Assembly (NCBI GenBank): GCA_020440645.1
Contig: JAGRNR010000005.1
Coordinates: 1 to 64,000 of the forward strand
Direction of reading: 5' to 3'
From: JAHEFU01 sp020440645
GTDB taxonomy: Bacteria > 4484-113 > JAFGCY01
DNA: 64,000 nt
The notes under the pieces are model-generated. The model ran no database searches, was not told the DNA's origin, and saw only the letters and a list, made by a program, of their open reading frames with translations. Both the position numbers and the translations under genes were made by a program. Shown piece after piece: positions 17,399 to 27,300 of this stretch (position 1 is its first letter; each line of letters begins with the position of its first letter).

Positions 17399-20300
17399 AT
17401 GAAGACTTGTTGCCTCACGCTGCTGGCCCTGCTGGCAGTTGCGGTGATGGCCTCCTGCGGAGGCGACGGTGCAGGGATGGCCCTGCAGCCGGATGGCATT
17501 GGACCCTCCGGTACGGATGTTCCGGCACCAGCCATGGAAGGCCTGCCGGCACTCAGTGAACTATATGGCGCTTCACGTGGCGTGAGCATCGCGGAAGCCG
17601 GCTGGTTCGACCTCAACCTGGCACAGACTGCGCAGATTGACCGCTCTAGTGGAGTAAGCCTCGAGCAGGGTGGGCTCCGCTTTGAATCCGGAGACGCCCC
17701 GGCCTGGCAGCTTTGGGCGGTGAACGGCTTCAGTGATTCGCAGAAGCCTGCCGGTTTCAGTGCCCAGGTCTCCGCCGTACAGGGTGAATTCTATGTCGGT
17801 GTTGCTGATTTCCAGCTCGGACGCTGGAGCTTCAGTGGACCCTATACGGAATCCGTCGAGCTTGAGCATGATGACTCGCTCGGCAATCCCCCGCTGAGCA
17901 ACATTGTCAGCGGAAATGATACACATTACGTTGCCCTGCTCGCTGGCCCTGGTTCCTCCTTCCTGCTGGAGGGAGCTGCGATCGGGCTGACGGGCGACGG
18001 CAGCGCACCGGCCGTGAACCAGATGTACCTCGTTGCCGGCCCGGACTATGTCCAGGTCAACTGGAATCCCAGTGCCGACCAGAATGCGCTGGACTTCGCC
18101 GGTTACTCCGTTGAGCGCTCTCCGCTCGTCGGTGATGACTTCACACCGCTGCATGAGGGACTGCTGCATGGCATGTCCTACATAGACAGCGGACTGCAGC
18201 CCGGCGACTTCTTCCGCTACAGGGTCCGTGTGCATGACCTGACAGGGAACACTGCCACCACCAGCCCGCTGTCCGCCGGTCCTGATGCAATGGGTAATGG
18301 CCAGCCCGTGGTCGTGGTGGACATGCCTTCCGGTCCGCTGGCTGGTCCTGCCGAAGTGGCAATCGACCTGTCCGGCAGCTATGACCCGGATGGGGACCAG
18401 CTTGTCAGCTACTCCGTCGACCTCGGCAGCGGCATTGAACCAGTAACCCAGGACAGCCCGCAGTTCGGCTTCAGCCTGCAGCCCGGTTGCTACAACGTGG
18501 TCTGCACAGTAACGGACGGCACCGTGCAGGGATTCGCAATAAGGCAGCTCAAGATCTATCCGCAGTGGCAGCAGCAGCCGACCGATGTGGTTGGCAAGAA
18601 ACTCGGCGCACGCCGATTCAGCCACATGGCGTCCGGGATCAACCCGGCCGACGAATCGCTGTGCACCCTGGTGTTCGACATTGCCACTGACAATCTCGTG
18701 CTGCGGCGCGAAGATGCATCAGGCGGATTGCAGGAACACATCCTCCGTGATGAACTTGAGAACGTGTTTGAACTTGGCCGCCCGGCTCCGTATGGCGTTG
18801 GTCTCGTGTTCCCGATTGTCAGCGTGGATTACAGGACGCGTTTTGCATACTGGTCAGGAGAATCACTCAGCCTGCTGGATGTGGATCCGCTTGAGCATGT
18901 CTCGCTCAGCACAGGGGATACGCTCATCGGCATCGATGGCAAGCTGTACATGATCAGCAGTGATTCCTTTGACATTAATGCCAGGGATATCCTGACCGGC
19001 CAGCAGATATTGCTGGCAGCGGATACCTATTCTGATTTCCTCGTCACCGCGAATGAGGCACTGGACTGCATCGACTTCGCCTACAGCCATATAAACGGGG
19101 TGACCTGGCAACGGCTCAGCCTGGAACTAGCGGTGCTCGACACGGCGGACTTCCCGGCCCTGAACCTGTTCAAGGGCACCCTTGCGGCGGATCCGCAGAA
19201 CGGTGACCTGTACATGTTCGCAAATTTCAATGAGCTGAGAGTACTTCACAGTGGCGAGTCGGACTGGACTGAACCGGATGTGCTGGACATCTTCCCATCC
19301 TCATACTTCAGGCCGCAGTTGTTCTTCGTGGAGGGCCATATACTGCTTCCCGTGAAGGACAACGGGCTGGGCATCTACCTTTATGAGATTGCCAATGACG
19401 AGCTGGTGCAGGTTGGAGAGCTGTACGACGAGATCCTGGATGACATGTTCCAGTTCAGCTACAGTCCCGTCACCGGGCACATCCGCATGTATGACAGCTA
19501 CAGCTTCTTTGGGGAGAGAGTGCTGGTGAGGCGGATTGATGCCGAGGCAGGCATGGTGGACCTGGATCCGATCCTGAATACGGCCAATTATGGCAAGCAG
19601 CTTCAGGCTGTCTGTGCCGGTGACTACTTGTACATCGGGTACTACCGCGACAGTTATTCCTATTATGTCGCATCCTCGGATACACAGAATTTCTCCGACC
19701 CGCAACAGGTCGGTTACCACGGATCTTTCCGCATGAGCTCCAACGGAGAAATCGCATTACTGGCAAAGGCTGAACAACTCGATGTCGAATTCTACAGGTT
19801 CAGCAATGCAGGCCGGACCAGCGTCCTGAACGCGACGCAGTTTAGTAACTGGACCCAGCCAATTGGATCAGTAGGTCCCCGCAGCCTTATGTTGAGCGAC
19901 TCCACGGATGCTGACAACCTGCTTGTCGGTGCGGACGGATTCGACGTTCCTTTCCAGACAGATTCGCTGCTGGAGAACATCTGGCGCGGCTCGATTGTTG
20001 GGCTGGCCGACTGGAACGGGATCTTCCTGAGCGGCGGTGCGACATTCGAGGAAGCGGAAGCCGTTTCCATTGTCGACCGTGGCACTGGACTGAACAGCAA
20101 CCTGTACAGCCCGACACCGCTGCTGCTTCGCTACGATCACATGGATGGAAGGCGCTTCAGCGCCGGAAGCTTCCGTGACAACCTGACCCAGCGGCACAGT
20201 GTCTATTACGCAGTGGACGGCCCGTCCGGGAATGCACAGCGGATCATGGTTGAGGACGGTGTACCCCGGCTCGAGGACCTCATCCTGGACGCGCCGGACC

Positions 20301-20539
20301 CGCGCCGTACTGTCAGCACCGTTGAGGCCTTCGGTGATACCTGCCTGAGCGTGGTCGCTGACAACCAGGGGGATGACGTGCACCTCGAGTGGGACGGTTT
20401 CGGCCACTTCGAGAAGCTCTCCGTGCCCGACACAGGCTGGAGCAACATGCACGTGATTGTGGTGGACGGCGCCGGGCGCTGGCACCTTGTGTACCACGAC
20501 CAGGCCGAGGATGTGATCCGCATCTGGAGCACGGTCTAG
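17399..20539 (+). CDS. Array lipoprotein 3 (group A)
   Basis: 1,046 residues from the ATG at 17399. An upstream in-frame GTG at 17390 would only add three residues before the conserved MKTCC start and is rejected by comparison with genes 1 and 2. The lipobox is MASCGG. It has the N-terminal module (AEAGWFDLNL, VADFQLGRWSFSGPYTES), an Fn3-like domain (DFAGYSVERSP, FFRYRVRVHD), a PKD-like domain (DLSGSYDPDGDQLVSYSVDL, LQPGCYNVVCTV) and the long propeller-like region ending GRWHLVYHDQAEDVIRIWST. It is the best intact reference for the interrupted gene 2. Its own promoter and leader lie directly upstream. No enzyme motif is seen; surface binding is inferred. Confidence 0.9.
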   Translation: MKTCCLTLLALLAVAVMASCGGDGAGMALQPDGIGPSGTDVPAPAMEGLPALSELYGASRGVSIAEAGWFDLNLAQTAQIDRSSGVSLEQGGLRFESGDAPAWQLWAVNGFSDSQKPAGFSAQVSAVQGEFYVGVADFQLGRWSFSGPYTESVELEHDDSLGNPPLSNIVSGNDTHYVALLAGPGSSFLLEGAAIGLTGDGSAPAVNQMYLVAGPDYVQVNWNPSADQNALDFAGYSVERSPLVGDDFTPLHEGLLHGMSYIDSGLQPGDFFRYRVRVHDLTGNTATTSPLSAGPDAMGNGQPVVVVDMPSGPLAGPAEVAIDLSGSYDPDGDQLVSYSVDLGSGIEPVTQDSPQFGFSLQPGCYNVVCTVTDGTVQGFAIRQLKIYPQWQQQPTDVVGKKLGARRFSHMASGINPADESLCTLVFDIATDNLVLRREDASGGLQEHILRDELENVFELGRPAPYGVGLVFPIVSVDYRTRFAYWSGESLSLLDVDPLEHVSLSTGDTLIGIDGKLYMISSDSFDINARDILTGQQILLAADTYSDFLVTANEALDCIDFAYSHINGVTWQRLSLELAVLDTADFPALNLFKGTLAADPQNGDLYMFANFNELRVLHSGESDWTEPDVLDIFPSSYFRPQLFFVEGHILLPVKDNGLGIYLYEIANDELVQVGELYDEILDDMFQFSYSPVTGHIRMYDSYSFFGERVLVRRIDAEAGMVDLDPILNTANYGKQLQAVCAGDYLYIGYYRDSYSYYVASSDTQNFSDPQQVGYHGSFRMSSNGEIALLAKAEQLDVEFYRFSNAGRTSVLNATQFSNWTQPIGSVGPRSLMLSDSTDADNLLVGADGFDVPFQTDSLLENIWRGSIVGLADWNGIFLSGGATFEEAEAVSIVDRGTGLNSNLYSPTPLLLRYDHMDGRRFSAGSFRDNLTQRHSVYYAVDGPSGNAQRIMVEDGVPRLEDLILDAPDPRRTVSTVEAFGDTCLSVVADNQGDDVHLEWDGFGHFEKLSVPDTGWSNMHVIVVDGAGRWHLVYHDQAEDVIRIWSTV

Positions 20540-20564
20540 CAACTGATAATCCTGAAGTGTTGAG

Positions 20565-20588
20565 CGGGCAGGCAGCAATGCCTGCCCG
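20565..20588 (+). terminator. Hairpin after array gene 3
   Basis: CGGGCAGGC (20565-20573) pairs perfectly with GCCTGCCCG (20580-20588) 25 nt after the stop. No T-tract. Confidence 0.45.
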
Positions 20589-20659
20589 TGCCCGTTTTCT
20601 GCGCATATGCGGTACGGGACATTGTGGGGACATGATGGGACAGAACGGCTGTTTTGGCC

Positions 20660-20723
20660 TTTACTGATCTGGAATAGCGGGTATTCTATCCGCGTCGGCA
20701 ACGGAAGTCCGTTGCCAATTGGC
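20660..20723 (+). promoter_or_regulatory. Group A promoter and structured leader, copy 4 (most diverged)
   Basis: TTTACT at 20660-20665 and TATTCT at 20682-20687, spacer again 16 nt. The first leader hairpin is GGCAACGGA/TCCGTTGCC (20697-20716, 9 bp). It overlaps a second palindrome, GCCAATTGGC (20714-20723). Both differ in sequence from copies 1-3 but keep the pairing. Confidence 0.65.
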
Positions 20724-20749
20724 AAATTCAAGCTCTTCGGGTGAATGAA

Positions 20750-23700
20750 ATGCAGAGGATTTACTGCGCTGCACTGGCGCTGAGCGTGCTGGTGCTGACA
20801 ATTGCATCCTGCGGTGGGAATGGCGGCGGACTGGATGACAGCCTTGCCGCCCCCACCGGGGTGATCGGTGAGGCAGTCGCCGAGATCGTAGCACTGCCGG
20901 ACTTCAATGCCCTCGAGGGCCTTGAGCGTGGCATCTCACGCGCCGGGGGCGGCTGGCATGAGCTGCCGGTCACCGGCATGGGCCTGGTGGACATTTCCAG
21001 CTCCGCCACGCCCGGCAACGAGGGCCTGCTGCTGGAGGCCGCTGACGGTCCCGCCTGGTTCGCCTGGGGCGTCAGTGAGATCAAGGATGGCCTCTACGTT
21101 GACGCAGTGCAGCTCGATGTTCAGGATGAAGCCGTCGAGTACTTCATTGCCGCCAGCGACTTCGGCAGCGGCCGCTGGACCACATTCGGTCCCTTCAGCG
21201 GTGGCCAGGAGGTCATCTACCCCGAGTCCCTTGCCGGGGTTTCCGCGGCTGGCAAGCACTACTTCGCCGTGATCCTGCCGGAGGGCAGCCTGACGGTGGA
21301 GGCCTGTTCATTCAGGATTGCCGGAGATGACGGTGACGCTCCCTTCCCGGTCACGATGTCGCCGGACTACAGCGGCAAGGACATCTTCCTCAGCTGGTGG
21401 CAGAGCCCGAGCTATGCGGACCTGGACTTCGCAGGCTACCGCGTTGCCCGCTCCGACTACATCGGTGACAACTACGTGTTCCTCAACAGTGAGCCATTCC
21501 TCGAGAATCAGTACGTTGACGACACCGCCGAGGATGGACAGTTCTACCGCTACATCGTGTACGCCTGTGACACGGCCGGACGCCAGACTCCCGGTTCCGT
21601 CGTGGTGGACTACACGAACCCGAATGCTGACAACCCCCCCGTGGTCGTGGTCAGCCATACCCCCGGCCCGCTGACCTTTCCCGCGACGGTGCAGATTGAC
21701 CTGTCAGGCTCCTATGACCCTGACGGAGACCCGATCGAGCAGTATGAGGTCAGCGTTGGCACCAACTACATCAAGATCAGCCAGGATGACCCGCGTTTCA
21801 GCATCGAGCTGCCGACCGGCGGCTACCGGGTTGATGTCCGTGTAAGCAACAACAAGACTTCCTACAGCTGGTTCCCGATGACGATCCTGCCGACCTGGGA
21901 GGAAGAGTCACGGGTGCTGCTTGAGAGCAACCACCTGCGTCGCCGGGCCTTCACGCCGCGACTGGCAAGCGACCCGCAGACGGGTGCGCCCGTGGCCCTC
22001 TACTTTGACGGCATGCGCAGTGCGCTGATCGCGAGCCACGTGACTGAGCAGGGCCTGGAGGAATTCGGCAGCTGGCCATTCTACGGGCAGACCGTTGTCA
22101 ACGATACGAGTGAGTACCGCTTCATCAGTGAGCCGGTGGAATTCAACGGCAAGCTGCTGCTGCAGGCCCGCTGGGGCAACCAGCGGACCGGACTCGAGCT
22201 GGATGCGAACGGTTTCCGGATGGCCACCTACTTCTCCAGCGGCAGCAATGGGGATGCGCAGTCCGACCTCGCCACCGATGGCATTGGTAACCTCTGGTCA
22301 TTCCAGCAGCAGGGATTTGGAAACGACATCATCGGCTACCAGGCCGGCGGCTTCAATTACTCCACGATCCATGAAGGTGTCATCAACCCCGGACTGCTTG
22401 ATGCTGAATACAATCCGCAAAGCGGCATGTACGAGCTTGTCTACACGCACAATGGCCAGCTCATGTGGGCGGTTGTGGATCCGGACGGTGGTGCATCAAC
22501 AAAGGTTGACATCCTCACCGCGGACGTGGAGTCCCTGGACCTTGAGTACAACGAGTACACACAGCGCATGGAACTCGCGATCGGCTACATCCTCGGCATA
22601 TTCCATGCGGACCGTGATGCACTGTCACTGGTCTGGAGCGGTTTCAACCAGACCGGCCCGAACGGACAGCTGACCACTGCCGTTGACCTTGTGATCGATG
22701 CGGAAGGAAGCTACATCTTCGCCGGGGCACCTGGCAACAAATCGCGGATCTACTACGACACCGGCAACGGCTGGACTGCCGGCCAGGAGGTCGGCTGGAC
22801 CGACGGCGGCTATGAGGTCAGTGCCCTGCGCCTTCCCGGTGACGGCCAGACCCTCATCATGGACCGCTCAGCCTTCAGCATGCATGTCACGCGCCTTGGT
22901 GACCAGCTCGGGCAGCAGGAACTGGCCCTGATTGAGGGCACGGACTTCCTCGGGCTTGGACTGACGGTCGAGGACAACGAGGACGGCATCTACCTTGCAA
23001 CCCGCCAGGGCCTTGGCATGGCAGTCTACGGCAGCGTCTATGGCGATTCATGGAGCCTCTACGAGGACGGGATCGGCAACGAGCCGACAGGCATCCGCCT
23101 CAGCACTGACAAGCAGGGCGGCCCGTACCTGACCTACCGGCACAACGCCGCCTTCCTGCAGAAGCAGTGGAGCGGCGGCGCCTTCATCGACCTCAATGCA
23201 TGGGTTGCCAATGATGGCTCCCAGCCGATCGTCGGCGGCGCTAACGACAGCCTGTTCATGCTCAACCAGTCTGACCAGCTTGGCAATGGTGGCGTTGTCT
23301 ACCAGATTGATGGCAACACCTTCAACAAGACCTATGTCAACGGGCCGATCCGTGACGGTGTGATCGATGGCTACTCCACTACGAACTTTGATGGAGTGGT
23401 GATCTACGGCGGCACCGCCGGATACAACGGATCCATCGGTTTCATCAACCGTCTTCGCAATGATGTGCACTTCATCGCCGAATGGGGCAGCATGCCCTAC
23501 GCCGACCCGCTCATCATTGGCCGCACCATCGACTCAGCCTACGGCTACTACCCGGGCATGCCGTCCAGTGGTGGCATCTTCTATGCCGCTTCCGGGACTG
23601 ATGGCCACCCGCTGAGGATCACACGTGCCGGCACAAGCTTCCATGCTGAGACAATCCCCGTCGGACTGACGGATCGCAACCAGGGTGAGACACGCCGCAT

Positions 23701-23941
23701 CGTCAGTGCGGACAACACCCCGATGTTCAGTGGTGTTGCCCTGATCTCGACCCTGCAGGGAGAAGTGGAACTGTTCGAGATGAGCACCCAGTCAGGCTTC
23801 CTGCCGCTGGAGTTCCCCGACATCGAGCATGGCCACCTGTACGAAGTGGTGGCGGACCAGTTTGGCCGCTGGCACATCATCTACCGGGACACGCAGACGG
23901 ATGACCTGATGATCCGCAGCACCGTGCCCGGCGCAGCCTAG
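20750..23941 (+). CDS. Array lipoprotein 4 (diverged group A)
   Basis: 1,063 residues from the ATG at 20750; the in-frame GTG at 20741 would put three residues before MQRIYCAALALSVLVLTIASC, so the ATG is preferred. It shares the promoter/leader of group A but the protein has diverged: the N-terminal motif is RAGGGWHELPV and the GRW motif is ASDFGSGRWTTFGPF. The Fn3-like (DFAGYRVARSD, FYRYIVYACD) and PKD-like (DLSGSYDPDGDPIEQYEV) domains are present. The C-terminus reads GRWHIIYRDTQTDDLMIRST plus VPGAA, making it a link between groups A and B. Codons end more often in C or G than in genes 1-3. Predicted surface lipoprotein, ligand unknown. Confidence 0.9.
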   Translation: MQRIYCAALALSVLVLTIASCGGNGGGLDDSLAAPTGVIGEAVAEIVALPDFNALEGLERGISRAGGGWHELPVTGMGLVDISSSATPGNEGLLLEAADGPAWFAWGVSEIKDGLYVDAVQLDVQDEAVEYFIAASDFGSGRWTTFGPFSGGQEVIYPESLAGVSAAGKHYFAVILPEGSLTVEACSFRIAGDDGDAPFPVTMSPDYSGKDIFLSWWQSPSYADLDFAGYRVARSDYIGDNYVFLNSEPFLENQYVDDTAEDGQFYRYIVYACDTAGRQTPGSVVVDYTNPNADNPPVVVVSHTPGPLTFPATVQIDLSGSYDPDGDPIEQYEVSVGTNYIKISQDDPRFSIELPTGGYRVDVRVSNNKTSYSWFPMTILPTWEEESRVLLESNHLRRRAFTPRLASDPQTGAPVALYFDGMRSALIASHVTEQGLEEFGSWPFYGQTVVNDTSEYRFISEPVEFNGKLLLQARWGNQRTGLELDANGFRMATYFSSGSNGDAQSDLATDGIGNLWSFQQQGFGNDIIGYQAGGFNYSTIHEGVINPGLLDAEYNPQSGMYELVYTHNGQLMWAVVDPDGGASTKVDILTADVESLDLEYNEYTQRMELAIGYILGIFHADRDALSLVWSGFNQTGPNGQLTTAVDLVIDAEGSYIFAGAPGNKSRIYYDTGNGWTAGQEVGWTDGGYEVSALRLPGDGQTLIMDRSAFSMHVTRLGDQLGQQELALIEGTDFLGLGLTVEDNEDGIYLATRQGLGMAVYGSVYGDSWSLYEDGIGNEPTGIRLSTDKQGGPYLTYRHNAAFLQKQWSGGAFIDLNAWVANDGSQPIVGGANDSLFMLNQSDQLGNGGVVYQIDGNTFNKTYVNGPIRDGVIDGYSTTNFDGVVIYGGTAGYNGSIGFINRLRNDVHFIAEWGSMPYADPLIIGRTIDSAYGYYPGMPSSGGIFYAASGTDGHPLRITRAGTSFHAETIPVGLTDRNQGETRRIVSADNTPMFSGVALISTLQGEVELFEMSTQSGFLPLEFPDIEHGHLYEVVADQFGRWHIIYRDTQTDDLMIRSTVPGAA

Positions 23942-23964
23942 TTGTCCATATACCCGTAGAGCTG

Positions 23965-23998
23965 CCGGTTCCGGGCATGATTCCATGGCCGGAACCGG
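23965..23998 (+). terminator. Terminator-like hairpin after array gene 4
   Basis: CCGGTTCCGG (23965-23974) pairs perfectly with CCGGAACCGG (23989-23998); TTTCC follows, a weak T-tract. Confidence 0.5.
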
Positions 23999-24155
23999 TT
24001 TCCACCGGGTTTCATTCATCTTTCCGTACACTCCGGCATCCGCACCTGGCGGTTGCAAGAGTTTCATTGTTTCTTTATTGGTGAATCGAGGTACGAATAT
24101 GAGCGCAGCAGGTAGAATACGGCCCTCAGGCAGTTTATCAATTACCCGTAGAGCG

Positions 24156-24195
24156 GCCGGTTCCTGTTGTATTACGCACAGGGGCCGGCTTTTTT
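24156..24195 (+). terminator. Rho-independent terminator
   Basis: GCCGGTTCCTG (24156-24166) pairs with CAGGGGCCGGC (24179-24189), with two G-U pairs, followed by six T (24190-24195). It is the stronger of the two terminators in this gap. Confidence 0.75.
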
Positions 24196-24225
24196 GCATC
24201 CGGCCTTTAACCGGATTTTTACTTC

Positions 24226-24237
24226 CTGTGGTAAATT
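24226..24237 (+). promoter_or_regulatory. Group B promoter element (extended -10), copy 1
   Basis: TAAATT at 24232-24237 preceded by TGG at 24229-24231, an extended -10 (TGn). The block CTGTGGTA(A/C)ATT recurs before genes 6 and 8. It gives a leader of about 130 nt for gene 5. Confidence 0.5.
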
Positions 24238-24374
24238 CAGGCCACCGCAAATACCCCGGTGGGTGTGGTCTTGCAACTCCCAGCCCAAATCCGGCAGTGT
24301 TTGTAAATACAAAACATGACGGGTCGCTTCGGTACATGCCGGTTTGCGCATCCGCGTCCTTCAAGGTGTTCATG

Positions 24375-27300
24375 ATGCATAGACTGTTGACCTGTCTGTC
24401 CGTTCTGCTGATTGCTGTTCTATGTTCCTGCGGAGGTTCTGCTGGCAATTCCGGAACAGGAAGCCTGCCTGTATCGCCGGACGCAGGCATGCTGCAGCTT
24501 TCCGACTCCCTGCCCGATCCCGCTGCGCTTGTAACGGAACCCGCACGGGACTTGAGCGTCGCAGCCCCCGGTTGGTACACATTCGACCTGCAGTACCGCA
24601 ACTTCGGCGGAGCGGAGCAGGGTGTCAGCGAGGACCTGCCGGCGATTGACATCGCCGGAAGTGGCAGCAGTGGTTTCTGCATCTTCGGGGCACAGGGCTT
24701 TGATGGCGACAGCTATCCCACGGGCATCCGTGCCGATGTGAGCGATGTCGTCGGCGAGTACTACCTGCTGCACACGAATTATGTTGACGGCCGCTGGATG
24801 ACTGCAGGCCCATTCACTGAAAGTGTGACCTACGAATATCCTGAGGTTTCGGAGTACTCCGGACCGGAGATCCTCGCCTCGAAGTATACGAACCACTTCG
24901 TCGCCATCCTGGTGCCGGATGGTAGCAGCCTGCAGCTGGACATGCTGCAGCTTGGCGTGGATGGAGGCAGCGAGGGACCATTCCCGGTGCTGGCGGTCAA
25001 CCACAAGAGCAACGAGGATATAGTCACCATCGTCTGGTACCACAGCCCGGACTACAACGAACCGGATTTCGCCGGTTACTCCGTTGAGCGCTCTGACTTC
25101 CCCGTCGGGGAATTCAGCACGATCAGCAGCGAGAACATCTTCGAATCGCACTACAATGACGACACAGCCGTTGACGGCAAGACCTACATGTACCGCATGC
25201 GGACCTGGGACACCGCTGGCAACAGTGCCTTGTCAATGGCAATTCCCGCCTGGCGCGCGATGGGAATCACAGATGGCCTGGTCTGCGAGGTGGACATGCC
25301 GCGGGGTCCGCTGGTCGGTCCGGTTGAGGTCACTTTCGACATGTCGGGCTCGTTTGACAACGATGGTGATCCGATCAATGACTACTACTTCAACTTCGGA
25401 CCGGGTCTCGGTGAGATAAACCAGGCCAACCCGGTGCTGACAGTCACCCTGCAGCCCGGCTGCTACCTGATGCGCTTCACCGTCAAGATCGGCGGTGACA
25501 CCGATTCACGCATCCGCATGCTGAAGGTCTATCCCGAATGGGAAACCGACAGCCAGCTGATTGACGATGGAACCCCGATATTCCTGCGCTATTCACTGTC
25601 CCGCTCGTTCTATGACCCGGATTCGGAGAAGGTCGTGTTCCTGTTCTCTGATGTATCCACTCCTTCACTGGTCAGCATCACAGTTGACAAGGACGGAAAT
25701 GTGGACCGCAAGGATGTCCCGCACCTGTTCCCTGAGCCGCTGGTCCTGATGAGTGAACCGGTCTATGTGGATGGGACATGGCAGTTCGGTGCAGCCTATG
25801 GCTTTGGTTTCATGATCTGCTCCTGGCATGACAACGAAATCGTCCCCAACTACCTTGTCACCAACAATACGGACACGGCCTATACCAGCATGGTGACTGA
25901 CGGCCAGGGCAGCGTGTGGCTGCTTTACCAGGAGATCAATGTCGGTTACGACCTGAAGATCATCAACCTGGATACTCTCGCAGAAGTCACATTGGTACCG
26001 AATGCGCTGGCCGGAACCTTCTTCGATGCCGAGTGGAATGAAGCAGAGGAGGCGATTGATCTTGTCTACAGTGGCAACGGCAGCACGGAGTGGATGCGCT
26101 GGTCGCCGGTGATCGGCCCGATGGGCAGTTTCAGCATCAGCGCGGCCGACAGCGGTTTTGTTGACGTGGAGAACAATCCGGATACGGGGCGCCCGACTGC
26201 GCTGATTACTGATGGACCGAACATCCGTTTCAGTGAACTGAATCCTGACAACATGACCTGGACTGCCCCGCTGCCGGTTGATCCGATTGACCCGGACTGG
26301 ACATTTTCCAAGCTGCTGTATCGAGATGGCAACGCTTACTGCTACCTGGGGCAGAACCCTGGTGGTTCCACGCTATATCGCAGGAATGGTGCCAACTGGG
26401 ACGTGATTAATGACGCCGACTTCGCTGATGGCGGCTACTACAACAGCATGGCATTCAACCCCACCGTGCCGGGATTCTACGTGCTGGACTCAGCGCTGGA
26501 TTACAAGACCCGCCTGACCCTGATGCAGGAGAATGGTGACGAGCAGGAGCTGTGGGCCAGTGACGGCTGGTCCCGCTACGGACTGGAACTCAGTGCAGCC
26601 AGCTCAAACACTGAAATCCACCTGATGCACAAGCCGATTGACCGCTATGTCCACTGGACCAGTCCGGATGGCGACACCTGGACCGAGACCTCGGATGCTG
26701 GCATCGGTGAAGGTGGCAAGATCGTGTCCGACGGCAACGGCGAGATCTACTCAAGCCTGAAGGACGGGGCGACCGCCTTCCTGCGCCACTGGGTGGACCC
26801 GGCCTGGGTGGTGATTGAGAACAACCCGATCAGCGCGGACACCGTGCCGATCATCTATGGCCAGCACAACGAACTGATGTTCGGCAACTTCGATGGCAAC
26901 ATGGTGCCGGATGAGTTTCACTGGAAGGAGAACCTGGCGGTGCCCGTTGTGTTCAATACTCCGACCACGGAGATCGCCGATGGCGCATTTGCCGGTGTCG
27001 ATGTGTCCAGCATGAAACTGCTGGTGTTGTATGGATCACCGGACCCCAACAACTGTGATCTCGGCTTGATGAACAAGGTCGGAGAACTCGATTACCTCTG
27101 CGATCCCAGCTATGCGGCATATGATGATGACTGGACCCGCGGTAAGCACATTGAAGGAGCCGTCTACTACAACCGCTACACTGGCCCGCGAGAGGTGTTC
27201 TATGTTGCGTACGGACCGAATGCGGGTTTCTCGCGCATCGTACGCAATCCATTCAGTGAGTGGGATGTGGACACCTTCGGCTTCCCGACCAGTGAGATCG

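Larger units (their letters stand above)
23942..24374 (+). other. Long intergenic region between array genes 4 and 5
   Basis: About 430 nt without a convincing gene. It holds two hairpins, at 23965-23998 and 24156-24195, each preceded by the same 12-mer TACCCGTAGAGC (23951-23962 and 24143-24154), so a terminator-like element has been duplicated. A TAGAAT box at 24115-24120, the motif TTAACCGGATTTT at 24207-24219 and the group B promoter element at 24226-24237 follow. The last 135 nt are the probable leader of gene 5. Confidence 0.6.

Noticed and set aside
23985..24371. N-terminal extension of array gene 5
   Set aside because: The open frame runs through two hairpins and a terminator; the lipoprotein signal peptide begins only at 24375.
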